From the NCBI RefSeq assembly GCF_003347015.1, contig NZ_PNFB01000006.1:62001-126000 (forward strand): 64,000 bases of DNA, read 5' to 3'. The notes below the pieces were generated by a model, which saw only the letters and a list, made by a program, of their open reading frames with translations, was not told the DNA's origin and ran no database searches. This stretch comes from Brachybacterium sp. YJGR34. GTDB taxonomy: Bacteria; Actinomycetota; Actinomycetes; Actinomycetales; Dermabacteraceae. This document shows positions 50,661 to 60,393 of the stretch, in pieces. The position numbers and the translations under genes are program-made. How positions within the stretch are numbered: the stretch's first letter is position 1; each line of letters opens with the position of its first letter.

Positions 50661-53600
50661 ATGGATGTCTCCGTTGACCAGGGCCCTGTCGGATCTCCCA
50701 CCAGCAAGGACGGTGCGGGCTTCCTGGCCCGCACCGCCGTGCGCTACGCGACGCGCCCCGGCGAGAGCGCGGCGGCGGCGCTGCCGGCGCTCGAGGACGT
50801 GCCCTCCGCCGTCGGCCGCACCGTCGAGGAGGGGGACGTGCTGCGGGTCTTCGTGCATCCGCGGCTGGACGCGGGGCAGACCTGGGGCGCCACGTACGTC
50901 GCGGTGGATCTTGTGTTCACCGATGGCTCGCGGCTGTCGGAGCTCGCCCCGCAGGACCAGTACGGAACGCTCGCCACGGCGCGCGGGATCGGCGAGGGCC
51001 GGATCCTCTACGCGGACCAGTGGAACGACGTCCAGGTCGCGCTCGACGCCGCGGCCGGGCGCACCGTCGCCGAGGTGCTGTGCGTTCTCGAGGTGCCCGA
51101 GGACGAGGAATCCGATCTGCTCGATGCGCCCGACGGCACCGAGCCGGCGCCCGCCGCGGAGCCGGAGGAGATGATCGGCTGGATCGACGGACCCTACGTG
51201 GGCCCGCTGCCCGCGGACCCGCCGACGGACGACCCCGTGGCCTGGGTCGACACCCGACGGGGGACGCACGCCAGCGGCGACTTCTCCCGGGGGAACAACC
51301 TGCCGCTGACCGCGGTCCCGAACGGCTTCGCCTTCTTCACCCCCGCGACCGACGCCCGCACCCGGCGCTGGGTGTACGAGTACCACCGCGCGGGCGGCGA
51401 GGACAATCGTCCCCGCCTGCAGGGCATGGCGCTGTCCCACCAGCCCAGCCCGTGGATGGGGGACCGGCTGCAGCTGCAGCTGATGCCCCTGCTGGGTGAG
51501 GCGCCGGATGCGAGCCCCGCGGCTCGCTCCCTCGGCTTCGACCATGCAGGGGAGACCGCGCGCCCCGACCTGTACCAGGTGGCCCTGGACGGCGGCACCG
51601 CCCTGCGCCTGGCGCCCACCGACCACGGCGCGATCTGCGAGGTCGACTATCCCGACGGCACCGAGGGCCGTCACCTCCTCGTCGAGGGGATCGACGAGCA
51701 CCACCGGATCGAGGCGGCCGGCGCGGTCTTCGACGGCCGGCTCACCGGATGGGTCGATGCCGGACCGGAGCTGGGCCACGCCCGCGCCGACGGCGCCACC
51801 CGCCTGTTCGTCCACGCCGAGGTGTCCCCGGCGCCGGTGGCCGTGGAGCGAGCCCGGGGCGACTCTCGCGGCAGCGTGCTCACCTTCGCTCCCGGCACGG
51901 AGCGGGTCGCGCTCCGCCTGGTCACCAGTTTCGTGGGGCTCGAGCAGGCCGAGCGCACCTTCGCCCAGGAGCTCGCCGGGCGTTCCTTCGAGGAGGTCCG
52001 CGCGGCCGCGCACGCCGCCTGGACCGAGCGCCTGCGGGTGATCGAGGTGCCCGAGGCGACCCCCGCCCAGCGCCGCACCCTCTGCGGGAACCTCTACCGG
52101 CTGAACCTGTACCCGAACTCCCACTGGGAGAACGCCGGCACCCCGGAGCGCCCGCAGCCCGTCCACGCCAGCCCGGTGCTGCCGGTGCGCGGCGAGGCCA
52201 CCGACTCCCGCACCAACGCCCAGGTGCTGCCCGGGACGATGTACGTCAACCACGGCTTCTGGGACACCTACCGCACCGCGTGGCCCGCCTATGCGCTGCT
52301 CTACCCCGAGCTCGCCGCGGAGCTCGCCGACGGCTTCGTCCAGCAGCACCGCGAGGGCGGGTGGATCGCCCGCTGGTCCTCTCCGGGCTATGCCGACTGC
52401 ATGACCGGCACCAGCAGCGACATCGCCTTCGCCGATCTCCAGGTCAAGGGCGTCGAGCTGCCCGATGCCCTCTCCGCCTACGAGTCCGGGCTGCGCAATG
52501 CGACCGTCGCCCCCGCGTTCCCCGAGGTGGGGCGCAAGGGCAACGAGCGGGCCGTGTTCACGGGCTACGTCGACACCGACACCGAGGAGTCCGTCTCCTG
52601 GGCGCTCGAGGCCCACATCAACGACGCCGGTCTGGCCGCCCAGGCCCAGCTGCTCGCCGAGCGGGCGGAGGCGGAGGACCAGCGGGAGCGGGCCGCGCAG
52701 CTGCGCGAGGAGTCCCACTACCTGCGAGCACGCTCCAGCAACTACCTGCTGCTGTTCGACCCCGCGGTGCGTTTCTTCCAGGGGCGACGGGCCGACGGCG
52801 CCTTCGCCCAGACCCCTGAGGAGTTCGACCCCACCGTCTGGGGCGGGGACTTCACCGAGACCGACGGCTGGAACTTCGCCTTCCACGTCCCCCACGACCC
52901 GGAGGGCCTCGCGGCGCTCTACGGCGGCCGGGACCTGCTGCGCGGGAAGCTCGAGGAGTTCTTCGCGACCCCCGAGCGGGCCGACAAGAAGGGCACCTAC
53001 GGTCACGTGATCCACGAGATGGACGAGGCGCGCGCGGTGCGGATGGGCCAGTTCGGCGTCTCCAACCAGCCCTCCCATCACATCCCCTTCCTCTTCCACC
53101 ACGTCGGCGCGCCGGAGGAGGCCTCCCGGGTGGTGCGCGAGGTGCATCGGCGCCTCTTCGTCGGCGAGCAGATCGGCCAGGGCTACCCCGGGGACGAGGA
53201 CAACGGCGAGATGAGCGCCTGGTGGCTGTTCACGGCGCTGGGCCTGTACCCGTTGCAGCTGGGCACCCCTCGCTACCACCTGGTGGCGCCGCTGTTCGAT
53301 CGGGCGACGGTCCGCCCCCTGGGCGGCGCCCCGTTCACCGTCACGGCCGAGGGCCAGGCGCCCGGGAACGACTGCATCACCGGGTGCTTCCTCGACGACC
53401 GCGAGCATCCGCAGTCCTGGATCGACCACACCGAGCTGCGGGGCCGGGTGCACGTCACGCTCGGTCCCGAGCCCACGGGGTGGGGCGAGGTGCCTCCCTC
53501 GCCCACCGCCCCGGGCGAGCGGCCGGAGCCGCTGCGCGATCTGTTCGCCGCGGACCCCGCGGACCCGCTGCGGGACGACGACTCCCGCACCGAGATCGCC

Positions 53601-53900
53601 CTGGACCGTGCGAGCGCCGTGATCGACCTCCCCGAGCTCGGCGAGCCGATGGTCGCGCGCTTCCTCACGCTGACCTCCTCGGCCGAGCCCGGCGGGGATC
53701 CCGTCGCCTGGCGCCTCGAGGGGTCCGCGGACGGCGACACCTGGGAGGTGCTCGATGCGCGCTCCGCGCAGAGCTTCCGCTGGCGTCGCCAGACCCGCCC
53801 CTTCGAGATCGCCTCGCCGCGAGCCTGCACGCACCACCGCCTGGTCATCACGACCTCCCAGGGCCCGCTGCGCCTGGCCGAGCTCGAGCTGCTGGGCTGA
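50661..53900 (+). CDS. GH92 family glycoside hydrolase (alpha-mannosidase)
   Basis: The 1079-residue protein has, in its middle, the GH92 blocks NHGFWDTYRTAWPAYALLYP, GGWIARWSSPGYADCMTGTS, WNFAFHVPHDPEGLAALYGG and QGYPGDEDNGEMSAWWLFTA with the general-base Asp pair. GH92 enzymes are calcium-dependent alpha-1,2-, 1,3- or 1,6-mannosidases. N-terminal NPCBM-like and C-terminal discoidin-like beta domains flank the catalytic part. There is no signal peptide, unlike most GH92 enzymes, so it may act inside the cell on imported mannosides. Confidence 0.9.
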   Translation: MDVSVDQGPVGSPTSKDGAGFLARTAVRYATRPGESAAAALPALEDVPSAVGRTVEEGDVLRVFVHPRLDAGQTWGATYVAVDLVFTDGSRLSELAPQDQYGTLATARGIGEGRILYADQWNDVQVALDAAAGRTVAEVLCVLEVPEDEESDLLDAPDGTEPAPAAEPEEMIGWIDGPYVGPLPADPPTDDPVAWVDTRRGTHASGDFSRGNNLPLTAVPNGFAFFTPATDARTRRWVYEYHRAGGEDNRPRLQGMALSHQPSPWMGDRLQLQLMPLLGEAPDASPAARSLGFDHAGETARPDLYQVALDGGTALRLAPTDHGAICEVDYPDGTEGRHLLVEGIDEHHRIEAAGAVFDGRLTGWVDAGPELGHARADGATRLFVHAEVSPAPVAVERARGDSRGSVLTFAPGTERVALRLVTSFVGLEQAERTFAQELAGRSFEEVRAAAHAAWTERLRVIEVPEATPAQRRTLCGNLYRLNLYPNSHWENAGTPERPQPVHASPVLPVRGEATDSRTNAQVLPGTMYVNHGFWDTYRTAWPAYALLYPELAAELADGFVQQHREGGWIARWSSPGYADCMTGTSSDIAFADLQVKGVELPDALSAYESGLRNATVAPAFPEVGRKGNERAVFTGYVDTDTEESVSWALEAHINDAGLAAQAQLLAERAEAEDQRERAAQLREESHYLRARSSNYLLLFDPAVRFFQGRRADGAFAQTPEEFDPTVWGGDFTETDGWNFAFHVPHDPEGLAALYGGRDLLRGKLEEFFATPERADKKGTYGHVIHEMDEARAVRMGQFGVSNQPSHHIPFLFHHVGAPEEASRVVREVHRRLFVGEQIGQGYPGDEDNGEMSAWWLFTALGLYPLQLGTPRYHLVAPLFDRATVRPLGGAPFTVTAEGQAPGNDCITGCFLDDREHPQSWIDHTELRGRVHVTLGPEPTGWGEVPPSPTAPGERPEPLRDLFAADPADPLRDDDSRTEIALDRASAVIDLPELGEPMVARFLTLTSSAEPGGDPVAWRLEGSADGDTWEVLDARSAQSFRWRRQTRPFEIASPRACTHHRLVITTSQGPLRLAELELLG

Positions 53901-54031
53901 CGGCCGCGAAGGGCTCCCCGCGGGGCGCGCCTGAGGCGTCGGCCATGGTCTCGGCGCTCGGTCGGGCCCTGCGGCGCCCCGGCCGCTACCATCGACGCAC
54001 CCTGCGCCGACCGCACCCGAGGAGAGACCCG

Positions 54032-54559
54032 ATGTCCCAGGCCTACCATGCCGATTCGACCGATCTGCAGACCAAGGAGGTCCTGGGCTGGGAGCAGTTC
54101 GGCACGGCCTCCCGCGAGCTCGCGCAGACGATCGCCGATTCGGGCTTCGGACCCGAGATCGTCATCGCGGTCGCGCGCGGCGGGCTGCTGCCGGCCGGCT
54201 CGCTCTCCTACGCGCTCGGGCTGAAGCTCGCCGATGCGATCAACGTCGAGTTCTACACCGACGTGCACGAGACCCTGCCGGACCCGGTGCTGCTGGCTCC
54301 GATGCTGGACACCGAGTCGCTCGTGGGCAAGCGCCTGCTGGTCGTCGACGACGTCGCGGACTCCGGCCGCACCCTGTCCCTCGTCCTGGAGCTGCTGCGC
54401 GAGCAGGGCGCCGATGCCCGCAGCGCGGTGCTGTACGCGAAGTCGGCCTCCGTGGTGTCGCCGGACTTCGTGTGGCGACACACCGACGAGTGGATCGTCT
54501 TCCCCTGGTCCGCCGAGGAGCCGGTCACCCCGGCCGCCGGCACCGCCGTGGAGGCCTGA
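54032..54559 (+). CDS. phosphoribosyltransferase family protein
   Basis: The 175-residue protein has the PRPP loop LLVVDDVADSGRTLSLVLEL and an upstream IVIAVARGGLLPAGSLSYAL hood region. It resembles xanthine-guanine type or ComF-like PRTases of actinobacteria, with no base specificity visible. GGAGAG precedes the ATG. A -10 (TACCAT) lies about 40 nt upstream. Confidence 0.82.
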   Translation: MSQAYHADSTDLQTKEVLGWEQFGTASRELAQTIADSGFGPEIVIAVARGGLLPAGSLSYALGLKLADAINVEFYTDVHETLPDPVLLAPMLDTESLVGKRLLVVDDVADSGRTLSLVLELLREQGADARSAVLYAKSASVVSPDFVWRHTDEWIVFPWSAEEPVTPAAGTAVEA

Positions 54560-54589
54560 GAAGCCCCTCGGGGCCCGGGCCGCGGGTGC

Positions 54590-55591
54590 TCAGCGCTCCT
54601 GGTCCTCGGGCGCCTCGGCGGTCGCGGGCGCTGCCTCCTCGTCGCCGTGCGACGCGCCCGTCGCCCCGTGGTGCCCGAAGGGCAGGACGTGCATGATCGC
54701 CGCGACGACGCCGCCGATGAGCAGGCCGAGCACGAAGGAGAAGGCGGTGTTGACCAGCCAGCCCAGGAATCCGCCGAGAGCCGGGGCGCCGGCGGCGATC
54801 CCCTCCAGGTGGTGCACGAATCCGTAGGGCTGGGCGAGGCCGAGGTCATGGGTGCCCACCAGCAGGATGTGGCCGCCCACCCAGAGCATGGCGACCATGC
54901 CCACGTAGCTGATGACGTCCATGACCCGCGGCATGGCCCGGACCAGGCCGTCGCCGAAGCGCTGCCTGGCGGGGGAGGACTCGTCCGCGGCGAGCTTCAG
55001 ACCGACGTCGTCCATCTTCACCAGGATGCCGACGGCGCCGTAGACCAGGGCGGTGATGGCCAGTGCGATGACGATCAGCACCGCGGCGCGCATCCAGAGG
55101 CTGTCGGTGTCCACGGAGTTCATCGAGATCACCATGATCTCGGCCGAGAGGATGAGGTCGGTGCGCACGGCGCTGGAGACGATCCGGTCCTCGGCCTCGG
55201 CGCCCTTCGCGGTGGCCGGGGCGTCCTTGGGCTTCCCGCGCACCAGCTCCCAGATCTTCTCCGCGCCCTCGAAGCTGAGATACAGCCCGCCCAGCATGAG
55301 GATCGGGGTCAGCAGCCAGGGTGCGAGGACGCTGAGCAGCAGCAGCGCGGGCAGGATGAACAGCAGCTTGTTGCGCAGCGAGCCCTTGGTGATCCTCCAG
55401 ATGATCGGCAGCTCGCGCGCGGGCTTGATGCCCTGGACGTACTGCGGGGTCACCGCGGCGTCGTCGACCACCACCCCGATCGCCTTCGAGCCCGCCTTCG
55501 CGGAGGCCGCGGCGACGTCGTCGGCGCTGGCGGCCGCCAGGCGGGCGAGCGCGGCGACGTCATCGAGCAGTGCGGCGAGGCCACCGGCCAT
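54590..55591 (-). CDS. DUF808 (YedI-type) membrane protein
   Basis: The 333-residue protein has a cytosolic head (GLAALLDDVAALARLAAASA, then DDAAVTPQYV), then six or more helices with GSLRNKLLFILPALLLL and YLSFEGAEKIWEL, the DUF808 pattern, and FLGWLVNTAFSFVLGLLIGG before an acidic His-containing tail. Function unknown. GGGGGAAGGA precedes the ATG. Confidence 0.82.
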   Translation of the reverse strand: MAGGLAALLDDVAALARLAAASADDVAAASAKAGSKAIGVVVDDAAVTPQYVQGIKPARELPIIWRITKGSLRNKLLFILPALLLLSVLAPWLLTPILMLGGLYLSFEGAEKIWELVRGKPKDAPATAKGAEAEDRIVSSAVRTDLILSAEIMVISMNSVDTDSLWMRAAVLIVIALAITALVYGAVGILVKMDDVGLKLAADESSPARQRFGDGLVRAMPRVMDVISYVGMVAMLWVGGHILLVGTHDLGLAQPYGFVHHLEGIAAGAPALGGFLGWLVNTAFSFVLGLLIGGVVAAIMHVLPFGHHGATGASHGDEEAAPATAEAPEDQER

Positions 55592-55721
55592 TGAAGTTCC
55601 TTCCCCCGAGGAGAGCGGACCGCCGTCGCGGCGGCCCGGGCCAGGATAGCGGGGCGCAGCGCTCGCGAGGGCCGATGGTCGCACTCTCGACGCCCTGCGA
55701 TGCGAGTGACACAGTGGGGGC

Positions 55722-56369
55722 ATGGAGATCGCACTCATCGGAGGACATGGCAAGGTCGCGCTGCTGGCGGCACCGCTTCTCGTGCAGGCGGGTCACACCG
55801 TCCACGCGGTGATCCGCAACCCCGAGCATGCCGAGGAGGTCGAGGCCACCGGGGCGAGCCCCGTGCTGGCCGACATCGAGACCCTCGACGCCGGCGGCTG
55901 GGACGCGCTGCTCGAGGGCCGGGACGCGGTGATCTGGTCCGCGGGGGCCGGCGGCGGCGACCCCGCGCGCACGATCGCGGTGGACCAGGAGGCGGCGATC
56001 GCCTCGATGGAGTCCGCGCAGCGCGTCGGCGCACGGCGCTACCTGATGGTCAGCTACTTCGGCGCCGCGCTGGACCACGGTGTCCCCGAGGACAACCCCT
56101 TCCACACCTACGCCGAGGCCAAGGCGCGCGCCGACGAGCACCTGCGCGGCACCGCTCTGGACTGGACGGTGCTGGGCCCCTCTGGTCTCACGCTCGAGGA
56201 GCCGACCGGGCGGATCGACCTCGCCGCCGCGGAGGCCGGCACCGTCTCCCGCGCCAACGTGGCCCGCGTCATCGCGGCGACGGCAGAGGAGCCCGCCACG
56301 GTGGGCCGGACCGTGCGCTTCAATGACGGCGACACCCCGATCGCCGAGGGGCTCGCCGGCACCGCCTGA
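55722..56369 (+). CDS. NAD(P)H-binding SDR (YwnB/CsbB-like atypical)
   Basis: The 215-residue protein has the N-terminal nucleotide loop IALIGGHGKVALLAAPLL, ILSG-like DAVIWSAGAGGGDPARTI, VGARRYLMVSYFGAA and HTYAEAKARADEHLR with the YxxxK dyad. It is of the short atypical SDR type (NAD(P)H-binding, PF13460). CACAGT lies 6 nt before the ATG. A very strong terminator follows. Confidence 0.82.
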   Translation: MEIALIGGHGKVALLAAPLLVQAGHTVHAVIRNPEHAEEVEATGASPVLADIETLDAGGWDALLEGRDAVIWSAGAGGGDPARTIAVDQEAAIASMESAQRVGARRYLMVSYFGAALDHGVPEDNPFHTYAEAKARADEHLRGTALDWTVLGPSGLTLEEPTGRIDLAAAEAGTVSRANVARVIAATAEEPATVGRTVRFNDGDTPIAEGLAGTA

Positions 56370-56380
56370 GCCGGCCCCGA

Positions 56381-56412
56381 GGGGCCCCGGCACCGTCCGG
56401 TGCCGGGGCCCC
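56381..56412 (+). terminator. strong hairpin terminator after the SDR gene
   Basis: A perfect 14-bp stem (56381-56394 with 56399-56412) has a GTCC loop and starts 12 nt past the stop. Confidence 0.85.
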
Positions 56413-56442
56413 GCCCTGCTTCCGCCGCCGCACGCGATGCCG

Positions 56443-56530
56443 TATCGTGGCAAGGCTGTCCTCGCGCGCACCGCGAGGTCCGTTCTGCCAGCAGTTCCCC
56501 GGACAGGCCGGGGCGAGGACCGTCAGGAGG
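56443..56530 (+). promoter_or_regulatory. -10 box and structured leader of the MFS gene
   Basis: TATCGT (56443-56448) gives a leader of about 80 nt. P1 pairs CCTCGCG (56460-56466) with CGCGAGG (56472-56478). P2 pairs CCCCGG (56497-56502) with CCGGGG (56508-56513). P3 pairs GTCCTCGC (56458-56465) with GCGAGGAC (56513-56520). P1 and P3 exclude each other, and P3 ends 4 nt before the AGGAGG ribosome site (56525-56530). Confidence 0.45.
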
Positions 56531-56534
56531 ATTC

Positions 56535-57695
56535 GTGGAGAGCGCGCGTCGATGGGCAGGGGTGGCGACCCTCGCCGTGGGGATCTTCGTGCTCATCACG
56601 ATCGAGGAGCTGCCCATCGGGGTGCTGAGCGTGATGGCGCCGGACCTCGGCGTCTCCGAGGGCGTCGCGGGCCTCACCGTGACGGTCCCGGGGATCCTCG
56701 CCGGGGTGGTCGCGCTGGCCACCCCGGTGATCGTGGGCCGGCTGGATCGTCGCCTGGTGCTCGTCATCGCGCTGGCCTCCGTGGTGCTCTCCTGCGCGCT
56801 CAGCGTGGTGGCCCCGAACTTCGCGATCCTGCTGGTCGCGCGTCTGTTCGCGGGGATCTCGATCGGCCTGTACTGGGCGGTGATGGCCATCGTCGCGATC
56901 GGCCAGGTGCCGCCCGCGCACACCGCTCGCGCGCTGACGGTCGCCTTCAGCGGCGCCGGGGGAGCGCTCGTGCTCGGCGTCCCGGTGACCGCATGGATCG
57001 GCGCGCACGTGGGCTGGCGGATGAGCTTCGCCGTGGTCGGCGCGCTCGCGGCGGTGGTCGCGGTGCTGATCTTGGTGCTGGTCCGCCCCGTGCGCTCCAC
57101 GGCGAGGATCACGGGGCCGATGATGCTGCGCGCGGCCCGCACCCGCGGCGTGCGCTACGCCTTCGCCATCACCGCCCTGGCGGTGGTCGGCCAGTTCGCC
57201 ACCTACAGCTACGTCAGCCCCGTCCTCATCGAGCGCGCCGGGGTGTCGACCACCGATGTCGGCCTCATGCTCCTGGCCTACGGCATCGCCGGGCTCATCG
57301 GCAACTTCGCGGTGGGACCGCTGGTGCGTCGCAGCGCGTCGATCGGTGTGCTCGTCGTGATGACGGGCACCGCCGGCTCCCTCCTCCTCGTGCTGCTCCT
57401 GATGCATGGGGAGCTGTCCGCACTCGTGATCATGCCGCTGTGGGGCCTGTTCGTCGGCGCGATCTCCGTGGCCGTGCAGGCCTTCATCACCTCGGAGGCG
57501 TCCGAGGTGCTCGAGGAGGCCACCGCGATGAACAGCGCCGCCTTCAACGCCGCGATCGCGGTGGGCGCCCTGATCGGCGGGCTGATCCTCGACGCCGCCG
57601 GGCAGACGCCGATGATCCTCACCTCCATGGTGATGGTGGGCCTGGGCGCGGCGATCGCCCTGCTCTACCGGCGCCGGGCGGGCATCCCCGCCTGA
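56535..57695 (+). CDS. MFS exporter (Cmx/AraJ-type DHA1)
   Basis: The 386-residue protein has 12 helices. Its GTG start follows a strong AGGAGG at 5-nt spacing. DHA1/AraJ-type motifs are TIEELPIGVLSVMAPDLGVS in helix 1 and RLFAGISIGLYWAVMAIVAI, matching sugar- or chloramphenicol-type exporters. The substrate is unproven. A structured leader may adjust translation. Its stop TGA abuts the phosphoketolase stop in TGATCA. Confidence 0.82.
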   Translation: MESARRWAGVATLAVGIFVLITIEELPIGVLSVMAPDLGVSEGVAGLTVTVPGILAGVVALATPVIVGRLDRRLVLVIALASVVLSCALSVVAPNFAILLVARLFAGISIGLYWAVMAIVAIGQVPPAHTARALTVAFSGAGGALVLGVPVTAWIGAHVGWRMSFAVVGALAAVVAVLILVLVRPVRSTARITGPMMLRAARTRGVRYAFAITALAVVGQFATYSYVSPVLIERAGVSTTDVGLMLLAYGIAGLIGNFAVGPLVRRSASIGVLVVMTGTAGSLLLVLLLMHGELSALVIMPLWGLFVGAISVAVQAFITSEASEVLEEATAMNSAAFNAAIAVGALIGGLILDAAGQTPMILTSMVMVGLGAAIALLYRRRAGIPA

Positions 57696-60161
57696 TCAGT
57701 CGTTGTCGCCCCCGGTGTCGTCCCCGGCGCCGGCGACCTCCTGCTCGTCCTCCCAGGTCCACTCGAGCACCTCGGGAACGTCCTCGCCGTGCTCGTAGGC
57801 GTGGGCACGGGCCCGGATCCGCGCGTCCTGCAGCCGCTGCCGCAGCCCGGCGCAGCGCGTGCCGAGCCCCTCGACGCGGTCGATCACGTCGATCACCAGG
57901 TGGTAGCGGTCGGTGTCGTTGAGCATCAGCATGTCGAAGGGCGTGGTGGTGGTGCCCTCCTCCTTGTAGCCGCGCACGTGGAAGCGGGAGGTGCGGTCGT
58001 GGCGGTAGGCCAGACGATGGATGAGCCACGGGTACCCGTGATAGGCGAAGACCACCGGGAGATCGGCTCCGAAGATGCCCTCGAACTCCCGCCGGGAGAG
58101 GCCGTGGGGATGCTCGGTGTCCTCCTGCAGGCGCATCAGGTCCACCACGTTGACCACCCGCACCCGCAGCCCCGGCACCTCCTGGCGGAGGATCTTCGCG
58201 GCGGCGAGCACCTCGATGGTGGGGATGTCCCCGGCGGCGGCGAGGACCACGTCCGGCTCCTCGCCCGCGGTCTCGGTCCCCGCCCACTCCCAGATGCCCA
58301 GGCCCCGCGTGCAGTGCACGATCGCCTCGTCCATGCTCAGCCAGGTGGGACCGGGCTGCTTGCCGGCGACCACCACGTTCACGTACTGCGTGGTGCGCAG
58401 GCAGTGGTCGAAGGTCGAGAGCAGCGTGTTCGTGTCCGGCGGCAGGTAGACCCGCACGATCTCCGCCTTCTTGTTGACCATGTGGTCGATGAAGCCCGGG
58501 TCCTGATGGGAGAAGCCGTTGTGGTCCTGGCGCCACACATGGGAGCTGAGCAGGTAGTTCAGCGAGGCGATGGGGCGGCGCCATTCGATCTCGTTCGTGA
58601 CCTTCAGCCATTTGGCGTGCTGGTTCACCATCGAGTCGACGATGTGGATGAAGGCCTCGTAGGAGGAGAACATGCCGTGGCGACCGGTGAGCAGGTAGCC
58701 CTCGAGCCAGCCCTGGCACTGGTGCTCCGAGAGCATCTCCATCACCCGTCCGGCGCGGGCGAGGTGCTCGCTGCGGTCGTGCTCCTCGTAGTCGGCGTTC
58801 CACTGCTTGGCGGTGACGTCGTAGACGGCCTGGAGCCGGTTCGAGGCCGTCTCGTCCGGGCCGAAGATCCGGAAGCTCTTCGGGTTCTGGGCGACGACGT
58901 CGCGCAGCCAGGTGCCCAGCACCCGAGTGGCCTCGGCGACGGTGGCGCCCGGATGGGGGACGTCGACGGCGTGCTCGCGGAAGTCCGGCAGCCGCAGCGC
59001 CTTCAGCACGCTGCCACCGTTGGTCGACGGATTGGCGGACATCCGCTGCTCGCCCGCGGGGGCGGCCCCCGCGACGAGGTCCACCACCCGGCCCTCCTCG
59101 TCGAACAGCTCCTCGGGGCGGTACGAGCGCAGCCAGGTGTCGAGATCGGCGAGATGCTCGTCGGTGTCGCGCGCGTTGGCCAGCGGCACCTGGTGGGAGC
59201 GCCAGGAGCCCTCGGTCTGCTTCCCGTCGATGGTCGCCGGGCCGGTCCAGCCCTTGGGGGTGCGGAAGACGATCATCGGCCAGGCGGGCCGCTCGGTCTC
59301 CCGTCCGGCCTCCGCGTCCTCGCGCGCCTGCTCCTTGATCGCCGCGATGCGGTCCAGAGCGGTGTCGAGCACCTCGGCGTAGCGACGGTGCGCCGCGGCC
59401 GGGTCCTCGCCGTCGAATCCGCCGGTGAAGAACAGCGGCTCGTGGCCGTAGCCGCGCAGCAGCGCCTCGAGCTCGTCCTCGCCGATCCGGGCGAGCACGG
59501 TGGGGTTGGCGATCTTGTAGCCGTTCAGGTGCAGGATCGGCAGCACCACTCCGTCCTGCTGGGGGTTGAGGAACTTGTTGGAGTGCCAGGAGGTGGCCAG
59601 CGGGCCGGTCTCCGCCTCGCCGTCGCCCACCACGGTGAAGGCGATCTGCTCGGGATTGTCGAACATCGCCCCGTAGGCGTGGGAGAGGGCGTAGCCCAGC
59701 TCGCCGCCCTCGTGGATCGACCCGGGCGTCTCCGGCGCCACGTGGGAGGGGATGCCGCCGGGGAAGGAGAACTGGGTGACCAGCCGCTTCAGGCCCGCCT
59801 CGTCCCGGCTCACTGCCGGGTAGACCTCGGAGTAGGTGCCCTCGAGGTAGCTCGCGGCGACCAGGCCCGGACCGCCGTGTCCGGGCCCGGTGATGAACAT
59901 GGCGCGCAGCCCGCGCTGACGGATGGCCCGGTTCGCATGGGCGTACAGGAAGGTGAGCCCGGGGGTGGTGCCCCAGTGCCCGAGCAGACGCGGCTTGACG
60001 TGCTCGCGCTGCAGGGGGCGGCGCAGCAGCGGATTGTCCTTGAGGTAGATCTGCCCGACGGAGAGGTAGTTCGCTGCCCGCCACCATGCGTGGAGCTGAT
60101 CGAGCTCCTCCTCGGTGAGGGGATGGCTGGCGGAGTTCGGCCACGGGGCGAGAGCAGTCAT
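57696..60161 (-). CDS. xfp: xylulose-5-phosphate/fructose-6-phosphate phosphoketolase
   Basis: The 821-residue thiamine diphosphate enzyme has [59 protein letters not shown] (ThDP and Mg site) and [20 protein letters not shown]. Phosphate-dependent cleavage of xylulose-5-P or fructose-6-P gives acetyl-phosphate. A hairpin sits at the 5' end of the mRNA. AGGAAGG precedes the ATG. No acetate kinase gene is adjacent. Confidence 0.93.
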   Translation of the reverse strand: MTALAPWPNSASHPLTEEELDQLHAWWRAANYLSVGQIYLKDNPLLRRPLQREHVKPRLLGHWGTTPGLTFLYAHANRAIRQRGLRAMFITGPGHGGPGLVAASYLEGTYSEVYPAVSRDEAGLKRLVTQFSFPGGIPSHVAPETPGSIHEGGELGYALSHAYGAMFDNPEQIAFTVVGDGEAETGPLATSWHSNKFLNPQQDGVVLPILHLNGYKIANPTVLARIGEDELEALLRGYGHEPLFFTGGFDGEDPAAAHRRYAEVLDTALDRIAAIKEQAREDAEAGRETERPAWPMIVFRTPKGWTGPATIDGKQTEGSWRSHQVPLANARDTDEHLADLDTWLRSYRPEELFDEEGRVVDLVAGAAPAGEQRMSANPSTNGGSVLKALRLPDFREHAVDVPHPGATVAEATRVLGTWLRDVVAQNPKSFRIFGPDETASNRLQAVYDVTAKQWNADYEEHDRSEHLARAGRVMEMLSEHQCQGWLEGYLLTGRHGMFSSYEAFIHIVDSMVNQHAKWLKVTNEIEWRRPIASLNYLLSSHVWRQDHNGFSHQDPGFIDHMVNKKAEIVRVYLPPDTNTLLSTFDHCLRTTQYVNVVVAGKQPGPTWLSMDEAIVHCTRGLGIWEWAGTETAGEEPDVVLAAAGDIPTIEVLAAAKILRQEVPGLRVRVVNVVDLMRLQEDTEHPHGLSRREFEGIFGADLPVVFAYHGYPWLIHRLAYRHDRTSRFHVRGYKEEGTTTTPFDMLMLNDTDRYHLVIDVIDRVEGLGTRCAGLRQRLQDARIRARAHAYEHGEDVPEVLEWTWEDEQEVAGAGDDTGGDND

Positions 60162-60182
60162 GACGCCTTCCTGATGCGAGGA

Positions 60183-60218
60183 GTCCTCGGGCCTTCCCGA
60201 GAGGACGATCACACCGTA
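60183..60218 (-). promoter_or_regulatory. promoter and 5' hairpin of xfp
   Basis: On the minus strand, TACGGT (60213-60218) puts the start near 60206. The mRNA then begins with GTCCTC..GAGGAC plus GGG/CCC (60183-60206) with a 2-nt bulge, before the AGGAAGG site. Confidence 0.45.
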
Positions 60219-60393
60219 CGGCGGAGTGCCACGGCGGCGGAAGGGACCTTCGGCGAGCTGCGCCGTCGCGCCGATGAGACCCTGGTCAGACCGCGATGAG
60301 AGTGTTCTCAGGCTCTGCGGCGGCCTCCGGGCGCGCCCGTAGGCTGGCTCCATCGACCATGCGCCGGGGACTCCCGGCCCGAAGGAGGCAGTC

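Noticed and set aside
54560..54589. Terminator between the phosphoribosyltransferase and DUF808 genes
   Set aside because: Only a GCCC/GGGC 4-bp hairpin is visible, too weak to call.
60297..60310. TGAGA-GTGT-TCTCA inverted repeat upstream of the PepSY gene
   Set aside because: The arms are only 5 bp and not placed on a clear promoter element. It may be chance.
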